NCBI RefSeq assembly: GCF_020524495.1
Contig: NZ_JAIVLB010000029.1
Coordinates: forward strand, 1 to 37,432
Length of the DNA stretch: 37,432 nucleotides
Direction: 5' to 3'
DNA from: Bacillus stratosphericus
GTDB taxonomy: Bacteria; Bacillota; Bacilli; Bacillales; Bacillaceae
The notes beneath the pieces are model-generated. The model did not search any database. It was not told the DNA's origin and worked only from the letters and a program-made list of their open reading frames with translations. Below are positions 18,444 through 25,755 of this stretch, one piece after another (position 1 is the stretch's first letter; every line of letters begins with the position of its first letter). The position numbers and the translations under genes are program-made.

Positions 18444-19085
18444 ATGGGACGTGAGTTTCTTTCTTTATTTGATCATTGGGCTAAGTCTTATGATGACACC
18501 GTAAGTGGTCATGACGAGCAGTATAAAGAAGTGTTTCGCCGGTATCCGGCCATTCTAAAAGAGATTGTGGAACGTTCAGGTCAATATGTTCTTGAGTTTG
18601 GAAGCGGCACGGGCAACCTAACGGCGGCATTGCTTAGAGAAGATAAGAAAGTGTTTGGCGTTGAACCATCAAACGCCATGAAGAAAGCGGCTCTTCAAAA
18701 GGGAATACCAAATGTGTTTTATGATGGTGACTTTTTATCATTTCCAGAGCCACCTTTTGAGCCGGATACGATCGTCAGCTCATATGCATTCCACCATTTA
18801 ACGGACGAAGAAAAAAAACAAGCCATTCACATCTATAGCAACATCTTTCACTCAGGTGGTAAAATAGTCTTTGCTGATACAATGTTTCAAAATCAAGCAG
18901 CACACCAAGCTGAAATCGACAAAGCGAAAGCTGCTGGATTCGATCAGCTTGCAGAGGATTTAGAAACGGAATACTATCCATCCATTGATGTGTTAAAGCA
19001 AATCTTAGAAGAAGAAGGTTTTAGCACGTCCTTTCATCAAATGAATGATTTTGTTTGGATCGTAGAAGCGAAGAAAAGGGAATGA
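18444..19085 (+). CDS. yrrT: SAM-dependent methyltransferase YrrT
   Basis: A 213-aa class I methyltransferase (motif I VLEFGSGTGNLTAALL; GVEPSNAMKKAA; IVSSYAFHHLTD). It is the first gene of the operon that recycles S-adenosylhomocysteine and converts homocysteine to cysteine; YrrT presumably makes AdoHcy from SAM, but its acceptor is unknown. ATG 18444 follows GTGGAGGGG (18429-18437). A GTG at 18429 is part of that site and is rejected. In B. subtilis this operon is repressed by CymR; a GGAATAA sequence lies upstream (near 18390-18396), but I could not assign a full CymR box. Confidence 0.93.
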   Translation: MGREFLSLFDHWAKSYDDTVSGHDEQYKEVFRRYPAILKEIVERSGQYVLEFGSGTGNLTAALLREDKKVFGVEPSNAMKKAALQKGIPNVFYDGDFLSFPEPPFEPDTIVSSYAFHHLTDEEKKQAIHIYSNIFHSGGKIVFADTMFQNQAAHQAEIDKAKAAGFDQLAEDLETEYYPSIDVLKQILEEEGFSTSFHQMNDFVWIVEAKKRE

Positions 19086-19100
19086 AAGGATGTTTTTGAT

Positions 19101-19796
19101 TTGAAAATCGCAGTAATAGGTGCAATGGAAGAAGAAGTCACGATTTTAAGAGATCAACTAAAGAATGCTACACAAGAAAACATCGCTGGGTGTGAATTTA
19201 CAACAGGTGTTTATGAAAATAAAGAAGTCATTTTATTAAAATCAGGGATTGGAAAAGTGAATGCGGCGGTCAGCACAACACTTCTGCTTGACCGCTTTCA
19301 GCCAGATTATGTGATCAATACAGGATCTGCTGGCGGTTTCCATCACTCATTAAATGTGGGCGATATTGTCATATCGACAGATGTCAGACATCATGATGTA
19401 GATGTGACGACCTTTGATTACGAATATGGACAAGTGCCAGGATTGCCAGCTGCTTTTATGGCAGATGAAAAGCTTGTGAAGATAGCAGAGGAATCTGCTT
19501 TAGAGATCGATCATATTCAAGTGTCAAAAGGAACGATTGCAACAGGAGATTCGTTTATGAATGATCCAGATCGTGTAGCGTTTGTAAGAGAGAAGTTTCC
19601 AGAGCTATATGCGGTGGAAATGGAGGCAGCAGCCGTCGCGCAAGTTTGTCAGCTGTTTGGAACGCCATTTGTCGTTGTTCGAGCGCTATCAGATATTGCG
19701 GGGAAAGAATCCAATATCTCCTTTGATCAATTTCTTGAGCAAGCAGCGATTCACTCAACAGATCTTGTCCTGCGTATGATAAAGCAAACACAATAA
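19101..19796 (+). CDS. mtnN: 5'-methylthioadenosine/S-adenosylhomocysteine nucleosidase
   Basis: A 231-aa cytoplasmic nucleosidase (PNP fold) that removes adenine from MTA and S-adenosylhomocysteine. The N-terminal [11 protein letters not shown] carries the catalytic Glu, VINTGSAGG the ribose site, [11 protein letters not shown] the substrate Glu, and [10 protein letters not shown] the catalytic Asp. TTG 19101 follows AAAGGATG. It is 15 bp after yrrT. Downstream, a perfect hairpin separates it from mccA. Confidence 0.96.
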   Translation: MKIAVIGAMEEEVTILRDQLKNATQENIAGCEFTTGVYENKEVILLKSGIGKVNAAVSTTLLLDRFQPDYVINTGSAGGFHHSLNVGDIVISTDVRHHDVDVTTFDYEYGQVPGLPAAFMADEKLVKIAEESALEIDHIQVSKGTIATGDSFMNDPDRVAFVREKFPELYAVEMEAAAVAQVCQLFGTPFVVVRALSDIAGKESNISFDQFLEQAAIHSTDLVLRMIKQTQ

Positions 19797-19819
19797 AAGA
19801 AGGGTTCCCCCCTTCTTTT
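19795..19819 (+). terminator. Hairpin between mtnN and mccA (attenuator or processing site)
   Basis: A perfect 10-bp stem with a 5-nt loop (19795-19804 / 19810-19819) starts within the mtnN stop codon. The arm ends in only four T, so it may be a leaky terminator or an mRNA-stability element inside the operon. Confidence 0.6.
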
Positions 19820-19842
19820 CCATGCAAAGGAAGGGATATAAT

Positions 19843-20766
19843 ATGGCTGTCATAAAGGATATAACGGAATTAATTGGTCACACACCACTTTTAAAGCTGT
19901 CAGGGATTGGCGTTCCGGCAGGTGTTGATGTCTATGCAAAGCTTGAAATGATGAATCCAGGTGGAAGTATTAAGGATCGTTTAGGTGACATGCTGATCAA
20001 AGAAGCGTTGGTATCTGGCAAACTGCGATCAGGCGGAACCATGATTGAAGCAACTGCAGGAAACACTGGAATCGGGCTTGCGTTAAGTGCAAGGAAACAT
20101 CAATTGCGTACCATTTTCTGTGTTCCAGAACACTTTAGTCAAGAGAAGCAACAACTCATGAAGGCACTTGGTGCAGAGATTATTCATACACCAAGAAAAG
20201 AAGGGATGAAGGGTGCGATCGATCGAGCACTTAAACTAGAGGCAAGCCTTGAAAATGCGTATTGTGTTTTACAATTTAAAAACCAAGTAAATCCATTGAC
20301 TTACTATAAAACGCTAGGACCAGAAATATGGTCTGACTTACAAGGGAACATAGATGTTTTCGTGGCAGGAGCGGGCTCTGGCGGGACTTTTCAAGGATGT
20401 GCCGCATATTTAAAGGAGCAAAATGAGGCGTTAAAAACGGTTGTTGTGGAACCAGAAGGATCGATTTTAAACGGCGAGGAACCGGGACCTCATAGAACGG
20501 AAGGAATTGGTCTTGAATTTATTCCAGATTACATGGAATCGTCTTTATTTGATGAGATTTATACCGTCTGTGACGATGATGCTTTCCGAATGGTGAAAGA
20601 AGCAGCTAAAAAAGAAGGCGTTCTGCTTGGAAGCTCCTCTGGAGCCGCATTATTTGCCGCTTTAGAGGAAGCCAAAAAGGCAGCACCTGGGACAGTCATT
20701 GTCACCATTTTTCCTGATAGCAGTGAGCGGTATTTAAGTAAAGGAATTTATGAGGGAGGAAAATAG
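19843..20766 (+). CDS. mccA: O-acetylserine-dependent cystathionine beta-synthase MccA (YrhA)
   Basis: A 307-aa fold-type II PLP enzyme. The PLP lysine is K44 in PGGSIKDR; EATAGNTGIGLA binds the substrate carboxylate; GAGSGGTFQG binds phosphate; GSSSGA is the last motif. It joins homocysteine to O-acetylserine (or serine) to make cystathionine, the first step of reverse transsulfuration. ATG 19843 follows AAAGGAAGG; an ATG at 19822 lies beyond that site. It is followed within 1 bp by mccB. Confidence 0.94.
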   Translation: MAVIKDITELIGHTPLLKLSGIGVPAGVDVYAKLEMMNPGGSIKDRLGDMLIKEALVSGKLRSGGTMIEATAGNTGIGLALSARKHQLRTIFCVPEHFSQEKQQLMKALGAEIIHTPRKEGMKGAIDRALKLEASLENAYCVLQFKNQVNPLTYYKTLGPEIWSDLQGNIDVFVAGAGSGGTFQGCAAYLKEQNEALKTVVVEPEGSILNGEEPGPHRTEGIGLEFIPDYMESSLFDEIYTVCDDDAFRMVKEAAKKEGVLLGSSSGAALFAALEEAKKAAPGTVIVTIFPDSSERYLSKGIYEGGK

Positions 20767-20767
20767 A

Positions 20768-21916
20768 ATGAAACCAAAAACAATGATGATTCATAGTGGA
20801 ACAACTGGTGATGAAAAAACAGGAGCCGTGTCTGTACCGATTTACCAAGTGAGCACCTATAAGCAACCAAAAGCAGGTGAACATACAGGGTATGAATATT
20901 CTAGAACAGCGAACCCAACAAGAACCGCACTGGAAACGATCATTCGTGATCTTGAAGGAGGAGCAAACGGCTATGCTTTCAGTTCAGGTATGGCTGCTAT
21001 TACAGCAGTGATAATGCTATTTAACAGCGGGGATCATATCGTACTGACAGACGATGTTTACGGCGGGACCTACCGCGTTATTACGAAGGTGCTAAATCGT
21101 ATTGGAATTGGGGCCACATTTGTTGATACAAGTGATCCTGAAGCGGTGAAAAAAGCGATTTTACCAGAAACAAAAGCCGTTTACATTGAATCACCGACCA
21201 ATCCTTTACTCAAAATGACCGACCTAAAAGCCATCAGCCACATCACAAAAGAAGCCAACACCTTAATGATTGTAGATAACACGTTTTTCACACCGTATTT
21301 CCAAAAGCCGATTGAATATGGGGCTGACATTGTCCTGCACAGTGCCACAAAATATTTAGGGGGCCATAGTGATGTCGTGGGCGGACTTGTCGTAACAGCA
21401 ACGAAAGAGCTCGGTGAAGAACTGCACTTTGTTCAAAATTCTACAGGTGGGATTCTTGGACCACAGGATTCATGGCTTCTCATGAGAGGAATGAAAACAC
21501 TTGGACTAAGAATGGAAGCTCATCAACAAAATGCGCAGAATATTGCTGAGTTTCTAGAACAACATCCAGCAATCACACGTGTCTATTATCCAGGTCTAAG
21601 CGCTCACCGGGGCCACGACATAGCGAAAACACAAGCAACAGGCTTCGGTGGTATGATCTCTTTTGATATTGGAAAAGAAGAAAATGTCGATGTGTTTTTA
21701 AGTCAGCTTAAGCTGTTTACAATAGCAGAAAGCCTTGGAGCAGTTGAAAGCTTAATTTCTGTTCCTGCTCGAATGACTCATGCATCCATTCCAAAAGAGC
21801 GCAGGGAAGAGCTTGGCATCACAGATGGTTTAATTCGAATTTCTGTAGGTCTTGAAGATATTGATGACTTATTAGTTGATATCGAACAAGGGCTGGACGC
21901 GCTAGCGAATGGATAG
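20768..21916 (+). CDS. mccB: Cystathionine gamma-lyase / homocysteine gamma-lyase MccB (YrhB)
   Basis: A 382-aa Cys/Met-metabolism PLP enzyme. Signatures: YEYSRTANPTR (phosphate contacts from the partner subunit), FSSGMAAI, ESPTNPLLK, VDNTFFTP and the PLP lysine K195 in SATKYLGGHSDV; RISVGLEDIDDL ends the domain. It cleaves cystathionine to cysteine and can release H2S from homocysteine. ATG 20768 lies 1 bp after mccA and has GGGAGGA upstream. With mtnN and mccA it completes methionine-to-cysteine conversion. Confidence 0.95.
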   Translation: MKPKTMMIHSGTTGDEKTGAVSVPIYQVSTYKQPKAGEHTGYEYSRTANPTRTALETIIRDLEGGANGYAFSSGMAAITAVIMLFNSGDHIVLTDDVYGGTYRVITKVLNRIGIGATFVDTSDPEAVKKAILPETKAVYIESPTNPLLKMTDLKAISHITKEANTLMIVDNTFFTPYFQKPIEYGADIVLHSATKYLGGHSDVVGGLVVTATKELGEELHFVQNSTGGILGPQDSWLLMRGMKTLGLRMEAHQQNAQNIAEFLEQHPAITRVYYPGLSAHRGHDIAKTQATGFGGMISFDIGKEENVDVFLSQLKLFTIAESLGAVESLISVPARMTHASIPKERREELGITDGLIRISVGLEDIDDLLVDIEQGLDALANG

Positions 21917-21988
21917 ATTTACATGCTCCTCGCTTTCTCTCACTATGTTAAGCTATGAATAGACATTGACTACGGGAAGGTGAAACAA

Positions 21989-22219
21989 GTGAAGAAAAAG
22001 TGGAGTGGTTTAGTGACAGATTACAAGCAATACGCTTTTATTTTGCTTGCTGTCAGCACCTTTTTATATATTGGGACGATCTTACCTAATCAGCACCTTG
22101 AAGCATCTCCAAAAATGCTGATGATGGGAGTAGATTGTGTTTTCTTATTAGCAGCTTTTCTTTGTGTAAAACGTGCGATCTTTTTTCAAAGAAAACTACA
22201 AGAACTAGATGAAGATTAA
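21989..22219 (+). CDS. yrhC: YrhC membrane protein
   Basis: A 76-aa protein with two membrane segments (residues about 16-35 and 47-63) and charged termini. GTG 21989 follows GGGAAGGTG (21974-21982); the GTG at 21980 is inside that site. It is the last gene of the yrrT operon, as in B. subtilis, and is closed by a strong terminator. The function is unknown; a role linked to sulfur amino acids is only inferred from the operon. Confidence 0.88.
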   Translation: MKKKWSGLVTDYKQYAFILLAVSTFLYIGTILPNQHLEASPKMLMMGVDCVFLLAAFLCVKRAIFFQRKLQELDED

Positions 22220-22223
22220 TCCG

Positions 22224-22256
22224 AAAAGTCTCCTCATGTGATGAGGGGGCTTTTTT
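22224..22256 (+). terminator. Terminator ending the yrrT-yrhC operon
   Basis: A 14-bp stem with a 3-nt loop (22224-22237 / 22241-22254), followed by T. Confidence 0.92.
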
Positions 22257-22404
22257 CATTGTATTGGTCAATTCGGACAAGAAAGTCTGTATAAATTTAG
22301 TCAAAAACACAAAAAACATCCAAATTTCTAAAAACAGGTATACAAAATGGTGCTTGCTGGATATACTTACAAAGTAATTAAAAATGTAAAGGAGGCTGAA
22401 GGAT

Positions 22405-22533
22405 ATGTTATTCGTATCTACTTGTGATCAATTCAATCTACAATTTTCCCATGTCATCAGCCTGTGGAAGAGCTCGTGTCCTTCCTTTACCTATTACGGT
22501 GCACGCTTGAAAACTGTAAAACTGTTTAAGTAA
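22405..22533 (+). CDS. Unrecognised 42-aa protein
   Basis: ATG 22405 is preceded by a perfect ribosome site AAAGGAGG (22388-22395) with normal spacing. It has two Cys (residues 7 and 25), an aromatic middle and a basic C-terminus (GARLKTVKLFK). There is no signal peptide and no membrane helix of useful length. A terminator follows 26 bp later, so it has its own short transcript. GTATAC (near 22338) and TATACTTAC (near 22363) upstream resemble SigE elements loosely, which would mean mother-cell expression; this is weak. No family recognised. Confidence 0.5.
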   Translation: MLFVSTCDQFNLQFSHVISLWKSSCPSFTYYGARLKTVKLFK

Positions 22534-22558
22534 ACGAGGATTTCACGCTTCATCCATC

Positions 22559-22595
22559 GCAGGTTGAAAGACACTGTCTTTCGAGCTGCATTTTT
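22559..22595 (+). terminator. Terminator after the 42-aa gene
   Basis: GCAG (22559-22562) pairs with CTGC (22586-22589), enclosing a perfect GAAAGAC/GTCTTTC stem (22566-22572 / 22576-22582). A-T5 follows. Confidence 0.65.
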
Positions 22596-22673
22596 GTGTA
22601 CCTGCAGTTCAACTGATATAGAAGATCTGCGGGCTATTTCGTATGCTGTTAACTTGAAGGGAGGTGAGCGTAT

Positions 22674-22808
22674 ATGACAATCCATTTATTTTTTATTACT
22701 TTGACGATCCAGCGTAAATATAAAGACATGGAAACCGTTCTTTATGAACAACAAGTCGAAACCTTTTATGAAGAAATGAAGCAGAAACAACTAAAGTATA
22801 TGAACTAA
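22674..22808 (+). CDS. yrzI: YrzI-family small protein
   Basis: A 44-aa protein. The N-terminus MTIHLFFITLTIQRK is the family hallmark (a beta-like hydrophobic start), followed by a charged helix (YEEMKQKQLKYMN). Its ribosome site is AAGGGAGGTGAG (22658-22669). The function is unknown; B. subtilis carries yrzI in this same neighbourhood after yrhC. It is not overlapped by any longer frame. Confidence 0.85.
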   Translation: MTIHLFFITLTIQRKYKDMETVLYEQQVETFYEEMKQKQLKYMN

Positions 22809-22844
22809 GAAGAAAAAGAAAAAGATGAAAAGGAGGAGATTGAC

Positions 22845-22901
22845 ATGTTTATGATGCTTGCAATGCTTGATTGTTACACAAGGGAGAAGGACCAGGTTTA
22901 G
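22845..22901 (+). CDS. Possible 18-aa peptide gene
   Basis: MFMMLAMLDCYTREKDQV, with an unusually strong ribosome site AAAAGGAGGAG (22828-22838) at ideal distance. It has a Met-rich hydrophobic start, one Cys and a charged end. It lies 36 bp after yrzI and 66 bp before another small gene, so all three may share an mRNA. Such short frames arise by chance; the ribosome site is the only strong evidence. Confidence 0.4.
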   Translation: MFMMLAMLDCYTREKDQV

Positions 22902-22967
22902 ACACGCTCCACATTGATCACGTGCACATATGATAACCGTAAAAGGAGAATGTGAGGTGATCAATGA

Positions 22968-23135
22968 ATGTCTATGTCACCATATATGAGGTTTCCGTCA
23001 GTGGGACACGGGTATGCGTCCATTCCGCACTCCTTAAAGCACGGATACGGCAATCCATACCGAATGCAAAGAGAGCAAGAAGAAATGTTCAGACGCTATA
23101 TGTACAATTACAATTATCCAACCTATTGGTATTAA
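22968..23135 (+). CDS. 55-aa Tyr/His-rich protein, unrecognised
   Basis: GAGGTGATCA (22953-22962) ideally serves ATG 22968. A 72-codon frame from ATG 22964 overlaps in another frame but has too short a spacing and an implausible composition. This product is rich in Tyr, Pro, Gly and His (PYMRFPSVGHGY, KHGYGNPYR), has a helix (MQREQEEMFRRYM) and ends NYNYPTYWY. That composition is typical of small spore-coat or spore-associated proteins, so a sporulation role is a fair guess but not shown. A terminator follows directly and is shared with the convergent YjcZ-type gene. Confidence 0.6.
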   Translation: MSMSPYMRFPSVGHGYASIPHSLKHGYGNPYRMQREQEEMFRRYMYNYNYPTYWY

Positions 23136-23137
23136 AG

Positions 23138-23175
23138 AAAAGGAGCAGAAAACGTCATCGTTTCCTGCTCCTTTT
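23138..23175. terminator. Bidirectional terminator
   Basis: An 11-bp stem AAAAGGAGCAG / CTGCTCCTTTT (23138-23148 / 23165-23175) with an inner AAACG/CGTTT. It is T-tailed in both directions, between the 55-aa gene and the convergent YjcZ-type gene. Confidence 0.85.
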
Positions 23176-23178
23176 ACA

Positions 23179-23304
23179 TTAGCAAATCCAGCTTGCACCA
23201 ATGATGATCAACAAAATGAACAGTACAACAAGCAACGCGAATCCGCCTGCAAAACCGCCACCGTAGCCACCGCAGCATCCTCCAGAATAACCGCCAAAGC
23301 CCAT
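23179..23304 (-). CDS. YjcZ-family (SscA-like) sporulation protein
   Basis: A 41-aa protein: N-terminal MGFGGYSGGCCGGYGGGFAGG followed by one membrane helix (residues about 22-38) and a terminal WIC. This Gly/Tyr/Cys-Cys plus C-terminal helix layout defines the YjcZ / small spore assembly group of Bacillus. AAAGGTGGTG precedes the ATG at 23304 on the minus strand. A CATA-N3-TA sequence (plus 23339-23347), the SigK -10 pattern, lies upstream without a clear -35. It is likely mother-cell expressed and coat associated, by family knowledge. Confidence 0.85.
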   Translation of the reverse strand: MGFGGYSGGCCGGYGGGFAGGFALLVVLFILLIIIGASWIC

Positions 23305-23531
23305 AATCTAGCACCACCTTTATCTAAAGATACATTTATAAAATATGCAGCTCATGCAGAAAACGAAATCAATCTGAGCACAATTAAGGAAAATGCCTAT
23401 TCGTTAAAATATTTTTTCGCGTCATGCGAAACATTTTCTAAAAAGGTACCGTCTAAATAAAGGACAAATAAATTAGGACTAGGTCTTAACTTTTGTTTAG
23501 GCGAAAGCCGATATAAAAAGTAAGAAAATTG

Positions 23532-23549
23532 GTAAATAATTTTATTTAC
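23532..23549. promoter_or_regulatory. 18-bp palindrome upstream of the methyltransferase gene
   Basis: GTAAATAA-TT-TTATTTAC is a perfect inverted repeat in the 5' region, 12 bp before the ribosome site (23561-23565). It could be an operator or an mRNA hairpin. Confidence 0.45.
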
Positions 23550-23571
23550 TGGTGTAAAGCAGGTGTTAACA

Positions 23572-24174
23572 TTGATTCAAAGCTGGATTGGAAAACAAAT
23601 GAGGGAACCAAAAGGCTTGTTCTCAAAATGGGTTTCCTGCTATATGGAAAAAAATCATCATCATATCAATCAATGGACGATTCAACTCTTAAATATACAA
23701 GAAAATGACCGAATTTTAGAAATTGGCACTGGAAGAGGTATGACTTTATCAAAAGTAGCAGAAAAACTTGATCGAGGAAAAGTATATGGAGTGGATGCCT
23801 CTCGTCATATGATCAAATATGCAAAAAGAAAAAATAAGAAGCTTGTAGAGCAGGATAAAGCTGTGATCACTCTTGGAAAGGCTGAACATTTGCCTTTTGA
23901 AGATAGATCATTCAATAAATTGTATACAGTGCAAACCATCTATTACTTGGCGGATATAGAGCAAGTGATGAAAGAAGTATACCGCGTTCTTCAAGTGGAT
24001 GGAGAAGTATTCTTATCTTTTCAAAATCAGGAGCCGCTGAAGAAACAAAAATGTTCACAATCTTTTTCAACTTACAGTGAACAAGAGATTTGCGGTCTAT
24101 TTTCAGCATATCACTTTAGAGAAGTTTCGGTTTATTACTATGATACATACATCTGTGTCAAAGCCTTAAAATGA
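23572..24174 (+). CDS. Class I SAM-dependent methyltransferase
   Basis: A 200-aa protein with a short N-terminal helix, then a Rossmann fold: motif I ILEIGTGRGMTLSKVAEKL, VDASRHMIKYAKRK (acidic end of beta2), GKAEHLPFEDRSF, and EVYRVLQVDGEVFLSF (post-III), typical of the UbiE-like methyltransf_11 group. The acceptor is unknown. TTG 23572 follows AGGTG (23561-23565); the GTG at 23563 is part of that site. It is monocistronic with a palindrome in front. The next genes on both sides are small or broken, so context gives no hint of substrate. Confidence 0.85.
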   Translation: MIQSWIGKQMREPKGLFSKWVSCYMEKNHHHINQWTIQLLNIQENDRILEIGTGRGMTLSKVAEKLDRGKVYGVDASRHMIKYAKRKNKKLVEQDKAVITLGKAEHLPFEDRSFNKLYTVQTIYYLADIEQVMKEVYRVLQVDGEVFLSFQNQEPLKKQKCSQSFSTYSEQEICGLFSAYHFREVSVYYYDTYICVKALK

Positions 24175-24204
24175 TGAAAATATTTCCCAGGTAATGAACA
24201 AGCG

Positions 24205-24239
24205 TCAAAAAAAGAGGCTCTTCGTCAGAAGGGCCTCTT
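24205..24239 (-). terminator. Minus-strand terminator
   Basis: Stem AAGAGGC/GCCTCTT with inner CTTC/GAAG (24212-24222 / 24228-24239 region). Seven T follow on the minus strand, so it best terminates the minus-strand remnant ending at 24238. On the plus strand it may also stop the methyltransferase transcript, weakly. Confidence 0.75.
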
Positions 24240-24405
24240 AACGTGCGATGCATTCATGACATCCAAGCGCCATGATGTCAACAAAGAAAAGGTTCTTCTT
24301 GAAAGAGCCGTTTGCATTCATTTCATATGTAGGGGCCAGCCAGGTGTGTAAGGAATGATAGTATATATAAGGAATTTGTTTGTCGATTAAGGATACCTGT
24401 CTGGC
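24238..24405 (-). pseudogene. Orphan C-terminal fragment of an unidentified minus-strand gene
   Basis: A 55-residue open frame ends at a stop that is embedded in the stem of a strong minus-strand terminator, as a real gene end would be. The content is protein-like: SLIDKQIPYIYYHSLHTWLA, NGSFKKNLFFVDIMALG and a terminal Cys pair. The frame begins right after an in-frame stop and has no start codon or ribosome site at its upstream end. I take it as the 3' remnant of a deleted or frameshifted gene. The family was not recognised. Confidence 0.5.
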
Positions 24406-24461
24406 TTATTCGTTATATCGGCACCGTTCTGCAAATGTTTAGCTTTTTTTCAAATGCAGTT

Positions 24462-24620
24462 TTCCAGCTGTTCAAATTTCCAGACAAAGATCAGGCGATG
24501 GAAAAAATACTTGATTTGACGATGCTTTCTGATATTTTCCCGACAGGGTTTCACGGCGATTCTGCTGTGATCGTCGGTGATCTTAATGAGAAACGGCATC
24601 AATAAGCGAGAAGCTTTGGC
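24462..24620 (+). pseudogene. Remnant of glutathione-independent formaldehyde dehydrogenase (FdhA-type)
   Basis: The frame reads QLFKFPDKDQAMEKILDLTM then LSDIFPTGFHG, the hallmark middle of zinc-dependent, NAD-bound formaldehyde dehydrogenases. It then jumps directly to SAVIVGDLNEKR, which in intact enzymes lies about 33 residues later, after the GxGPVG nucleotide-binding loop. A stop (24603-24605) follows, and the frame continues past it as ARSFG, again matching the family. So it has lost its 5' part, its NAD-binding loop, and everything after about 24620. Identification is from memory of the family. Confidence 0.75.
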
Positions 24621-24797
24621 CTATACTATTTTCCTCAATTTTGTAACATGTTATAATGAATGAATTGGAAATATTGATCTTTAGTTGAAGATTATACCAT
24701 ACATTTCACTTAACTATGATATAAATTTATCATATAGATCTTGATTTGAGAGAGCGGCATAAAGGCTTCAATAGGAAGAATAGGGGAGAGATATCGA
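24621..24797 (+). promoter_or_regulatory. Upstream region of the ABC exporter operon
   Basis: TATAAT at 24652-24657 has only a weak -35 (TTTTCC, 24629-24634) at 17 bp. A 6-bp inverted repeat ATGATA/TATCAT (24716-24721 / 24728-24733) lies between promoter and gene and might be a regulator site. No gene was seen in this stretch. Confidence 0.35.
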
Positions 24798-25736
24798 TTG
24801 ATAAAAGTACATGACATCAAGAAAAATTATGAGGATAAACAGATATTAAAGGGGATAAGCTTTCACTTGAAAAAAGGGGAAGCATTTGGGTTATTAGGAC
24901 CTAATGGTGCAGGGAAATCAACACTAATCGGCATCATGACAGGACTTATCCGTTCAACAAGTGGTACTGTTACAATCGGAGGTATCGATCTAAACAGAGA
25001 AACAAAGCATGCTCAGCAATTGATTGGTATTGTCCCGCAAGAGATCGCTTTATATTTAGATTTGACAGCAAAGGAAAATTTAATGTTTTGGGGGAAAATG
25101 TACGGTCTTAAAGGGAAGAAGTTAAAAAGTAGAGTACAAGAAACGCTTGAGTTAATCGGTCTTGAGGATAGAGGAAAGGATAAAGTGAAAGTATTTTCAG
25201 GAGGGATGAAAAGAAGGGTCAATATCGGTTGTGCTATTTTACATAAGCCAAAAATTTTAATTATGGATGAACCAACAGTTGGAATAGATCCTCAATCGAG
25301 AAATCATATTTTAGAAACTGTCCAAAGGTTAAATCAAGATGGAATGACTATTGTTTATACGAGTCACTATATGGAAGAGGTTGAATACTTATGTGACAAA
25401 ATTGGAATCATTGATCAAGGATCACTTGTTGCACTAGGGACAATTGCTGAACTAAGTAAGCTTGTTGAAGAACAAAGAGAAGTAATTTTAACGATTAAAA
25501 ATAATAAAGCAGATATTGAAAAAGTGTGTAAGTATATTCGAGAAAGCTACCCTACAAAAGATTTTAATGTCGAAGGTCAAAAATTTAAAATATCAGATCA
25601 AAAACCTCAAGAATTTATTAGTAAGTTAATTCAAGTATTAACAGATATGAAAGTGGAAATTATTTCAGCAGAAGTTGTAGAACCAAATTTAGAAAATGTA
25701 TTCTTGTATTTAACAGGTAAGAAATTACGAGACTAG
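24798..25736 (+). CDS. ABC exporter ATP-binding protein (LnrL/YfiL-like)
   Basis: A 312-aa DrrA-type ATPase: Walker A GPNGAGKST, Q-loop IVPQEIALY, signature FSGGMKRR, Walker B ILIMDEPT, and a C-terminal ~90-residue extension typical of exporters of the drug/antibiotic-resistance class. It should pair with the two ABC-2 permeases that follow, like LnrLMN (YfiLMN) linearmycin resistance in B. subtilis; that match is by layout, not substrate. TTG 24798 follows GGGGAGAG. No two-component system or peptide gene lies beside it. Confidence 0.88.
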   Translation: MIKVHDIKKNYEDKQILKGISFHLKKGEAFGLLGPNGAGKSTLIGIMTGLIRSTSGTVTIGGIDLNRETKHAQQLIGIVPQEIALYLDLTAKENLMFWGKMYGLKGKKLKSRVQETLELIGLEDRGKDKVKVFSGGMKRRVNIGCAILHKPKILIMDEPTVGIDPQSRNHILETVQRLNQDGMTIVYTSHYMEEVEYLCDKIGIIDQGSLVALGTIAELSKLVEEQREVILTIKNNKADIEKVCKYIRESYPTKDFNVEGQKFKISDQKPQEFISKLIQVLTDMKVEIISAEVVEPNLENVFLYLTGKKLRD

Positions 25737-25755
25737 ACCGAATAGAGGTGAGCAT

